Part shown: positions 62,549 through 64,000 of the stretch, one piece after another
How positions within the stretch are numbered: position 1 is the stretch's first letter
Layout: every line of letters starts with the position of its first letter
Origin: Stappia albiluteola
GTDB taxonomy: Bacteria; Pseudomonadota; Alphaproteobacteria; Rhizobiales; Stappiaceae
Direction: 5' to 3'
DNA length: 64,000 nt
NCBI RefSeq assembly: GCF_014050225.1
Contig: NZ_JACFXV010000048.1
Coordinates: forward strand, 255,501 to 319,500
The notes under the pieces: generated by a model
Database searches by the model: none
What the model was told of the DNA's origin: nothing
The model's input: the letters and a program-made list of their open reading frames with translations, nothing else
Program-made: the position numbers and the translations under genes

Positions 62549-64000
62549 ATGGCAGCGAGCGCTTCCCGACAAAGCATGAAGAAGGGACCGGCCGGCAACG
62601 GCACGCTCGAGCAGCAATTGCGCCTGGCAAGCGGGCTTGTGCTCATCGTCTTCGTGCTCACGCATTTCCTCAATCACGCGCTCGGCCACATTTCCCTTGG
62701 CGTGATGCAGGCCGGGCAGGACCTGCGCTATGCCGTCTGGCATTCGCTGCCCGGCACCGTGCTCCTCTATTCCGCGCTTTTCACCCATGTCGTTCTCGCC
62801 CTGTGGCGGACGGCCCGGCGCGGCACGCTCCATATTCCGAAGTGGCAGGCGTTCCAGCTCGGGCTCGGGCTCCTGATCCCGTTCTTCCTGATCCGCCACA
62901 TCATGGGCACGCGCGGCTCGGAGGTGCTCTATTCGACCTATGTCGACTACCGGCACGAGCTCTCGCTGCTGTGGCCGGGCAGCGCGATCCAGCAATCGCT
63001 GCTGCTGGTGATCGTCTGGCTGCACGGCATGATCGGCCTGCATTACTGGCTGCGGCTCCACGGCTGGTACAAGGCCGTCCAGCCGACATTGTTCGCCCTG
63101 GCCGTGGCGGTGCCCCTGCTTGCGCTCACCGGCTGGATAGCCGCGGCCCAGCGCCTCGTTGCCGAGGGCGGCACCAAAATCAACGCAACGCCCGAACAGC
63201 TGGCCCGGCTTTCCGACTATGCGACGGCCGGCATCTTTCTCGCCTATGGGCTCGTCGGCCTGACGGTCGCCGCCTATTTCGGCCTGAAGATATGGCGCCG
63301 ATTCGGTCCGATGGTCAGTATCGCCTATATCGGCGGGCGGACGATCAAGGCCCACAAGGGACTGACCCTGCTCGAGATCAGCCGGCTGAACCGGATCCCG
63401 CACATGTCCGTCTGCGGCGGGCGGGGGCGCTGCTCCACCTGCCGGACCCTCGTCCTTGCGGGAGGCGAAACCCTGAACGAAATCAGCGCGGCCGAACAGG
63501 GCGTGCTGAAACGCATTCATGCCGGACCCGGGGTCAGGCTTGCCTGCCAGATCAGGCCGACATCGGATCTCGTGGTGCGCCCGCTCATCCCCTCCGCGAA
63601 GCCGCTGCCGCCTTCCGCCATCCACGACCGCTACCGCTGGGGCGTCGAACGCCCGATCGGTGTGATGTTCATCGATATGCGCGGCTTCACGCGGCTGACG
63701 GAAGGACGCCTGCCCTTCGACGTCGTTTTCATCCTCAACCGCTATATCGACGGCATGGTGCGCACGATCCGGCACAATGGCGGCATGGTCGACAAGGTGA
63801 TGGGTGACGGCGTGATGGCCCTCTTCGGCGTGGAAGTGGAGTTCCAGGCGGGCCTGAGACAGGCCCTTGCCACGATCGTCGCTCTTTCGGAGGAGATCGA
63901 CACGATAAACCGGGACCTTGCCAACCACCTCGACGCTCCCCTCAGGATCGGCATCGGGCTCCATGGCGGCCAATCGATTCTCGGCCGCATAGGGCTGGAC
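62549..64000 (+). CDS. cyaC: CyaC-like membrane adenylate cyclase with diheme-type anchor and 2Fe-2S domain (3' end outside window)
   Basis: 484 residues are visible with no stop before the window edge. ATG 62549 has AGGAGGA 8 nt upstream. Residues about 25-250 form six helices rich in His (H39, H43, H47; H65, H80; H117; H159, H165), like the heme-binding anchor of succinate dehydrogenase. Residues about 285-335 are a plant-type 2Fe-2S domain (C289, C295, C298, C333). From residue 370 a class III cyclase domain begins with metal Asp376 (VMFIDMRGFT) and Asp420 (DKVMGDG). This is the plan of Sinorhizobium meliloti CyaC, a quinone-responsive cyclase carrying two hemes B and an iron-sulfur cluster. 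Confidence 0.85.
   Translation, partial: MAASASRQSMKKGPAGNGTLEQQLRLASGLVLIVFVLTHFLNHALGHISLGVMQAGQDLRYAVWHSLPGTVLLYSALFTHVVLALWRTARRGTLHIPKWQAFQLGLGLLIPFFLIRHIMGTRGSEVLYSTYVDYRHELSLLWPGSAIQQSLLLVIVWLHGMIGLHYWLRLHGWYKAVQPTLFALAVAVPLLALTGWIAAAQRLVAEGGTKINATPEQLARLSDYATAGIFLAYGLVGLTVAAYFGLKIWRRFGPMVSIAYIGGRTIKAHKGLTLLEISRLNRIPHMSVCGGRGRCSTCRTLVLAGGETLNEISAAEQGVLKRIHAGPGVRLACQIRPTSDLVVRPLIPSAKPLPPSAIHDRYRWGVERPIGVMFIDMRGFTRLTEGRLPFDVVFILNRYIDGMVRTIRHNGGMVDKVMGDGVMALFGVEVEFQAGLRQALATIVALSEEIDTINRDLANHLDAPLRIGIGLHGGQSILGRIGLD

Noticed and set aside
62509-63807. Plus-strand 432-codon frame overlapping the CyaC-like gene
   Set aside because: A +1-shifted frame rich in Arg/Ala/Pro; the correct frame begins at 62549 and has recognisable domains.
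62393-63973. Minus-strand open frame of about 526 codons at the right end
   Set aside because: It is antisense to the CyaC-like gene, whose domains and ribosome site are clear.
1-64000. Defence systems, toxin-antitoxin pairs, prophage, secretion clusters, CRISPR
   Set aside because: No gene or repeat with such features was seen; all recognisable genes are metabolic, transport, envelope or regulatory.

Overview
This is a 64-kb piece of a high-GC chromosome, almost certainly from an alphaproteobacterium of the order Hyphomicrobiales (Rhizobiales), probably close to the Rhizobiaceae. Support comes from the gltBD / DUF459 / MltB / KpsF neighbourhood, the TolB- and TPR-linked class III cyclase, a CyaC-type redox cyclase, a WD40 gene paired with CobW, and a RPE-like palindrome. 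These are family-level impressions and no database search was run. I see 52 protein genes, two of them cut by the window edges. There are no rRNA or tRNA genes, CRISPR arrays, insertion sequences or phage genes, and no gene is clearly broken. The last gene (62549 onward) has no stop codon inside the window and so is easy to miss.

Layout. 1-3.1 kb: glutamate synthase gltB (3' part) and gltD. 3.1-10 kb: chemoreceptor, degenerate SGNH protein, lytic transglycosylase, outer-membrane barrel, arabinose-5-phosphate isomerase. 10-18.5 kb: one minus-strand operon in which a branched-chain-type ABC importer is flanked by two acyl-CoA ligase homologues. 18.7-23.3 kb: cyclase-TolB-TPR protein and a hybrid histidine kinase/OmpR regulator pair. 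23.3-34.2 kb: fused indolepyruvate:ferredoxin oxidoreductase, an orphan TRAP permease pair, and a TakP-like TRAP system whose large permease carries a long C-terminal extension. 35-38.4 kb: cobalt-type nitrile hydratase (nthA, nthB, activator) converging on a NicO-family Ni/Co transporter with its DUF1007 partner. 38.7-44 kb: Leu/Phe-type amino acid dehydrogenase, aminotransferase, Ogt, CobW GTPase with a His-rich loop, WD40 protein. 44-50 kb: LysR and LacI regulators, EamA exporter, rhodanese-ChrB and ChrA chromate genes, MarR regulator. 50.2-60.5 kb: a nucleobase/N-heterocycle island (quinone-reductase-like flavoprotein, FAD oxidase, CodA-like deaminase, NMT1-type ABC importer, RidA, 8-oxoguanine deaminase, creatininase-family amidohydrolase), interrupted by a SprA-like protein. 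60.5-64 kb: serA, a YffB-type reductase, and the start of a diheme/2Fe-2S adenylate cyclase.

How the genes may work together. Three physiological themes recur. The first is exchange between amino acids and 2-keto acids: TakP-like TRAP, IorAB, amino acid dehydrogenase, aminotransferase, glutamate synthase, and acid activation through the ABC/CoA-ligase operon. The second is cobalt supply and use: Co-type nitrile hydratase with a His-rich N-terminus, the NicO/DUF1007 pair, and CobW. The third is nitrogen recovery from cyclic N compounds: CodA-like, 8-oxoguanine deaminase, creatininase-like and RidA. A 14-nt sequence shared by the leaders of iorAB and of the EamA exporter gene is the best candidate for a regulatory link across the window.
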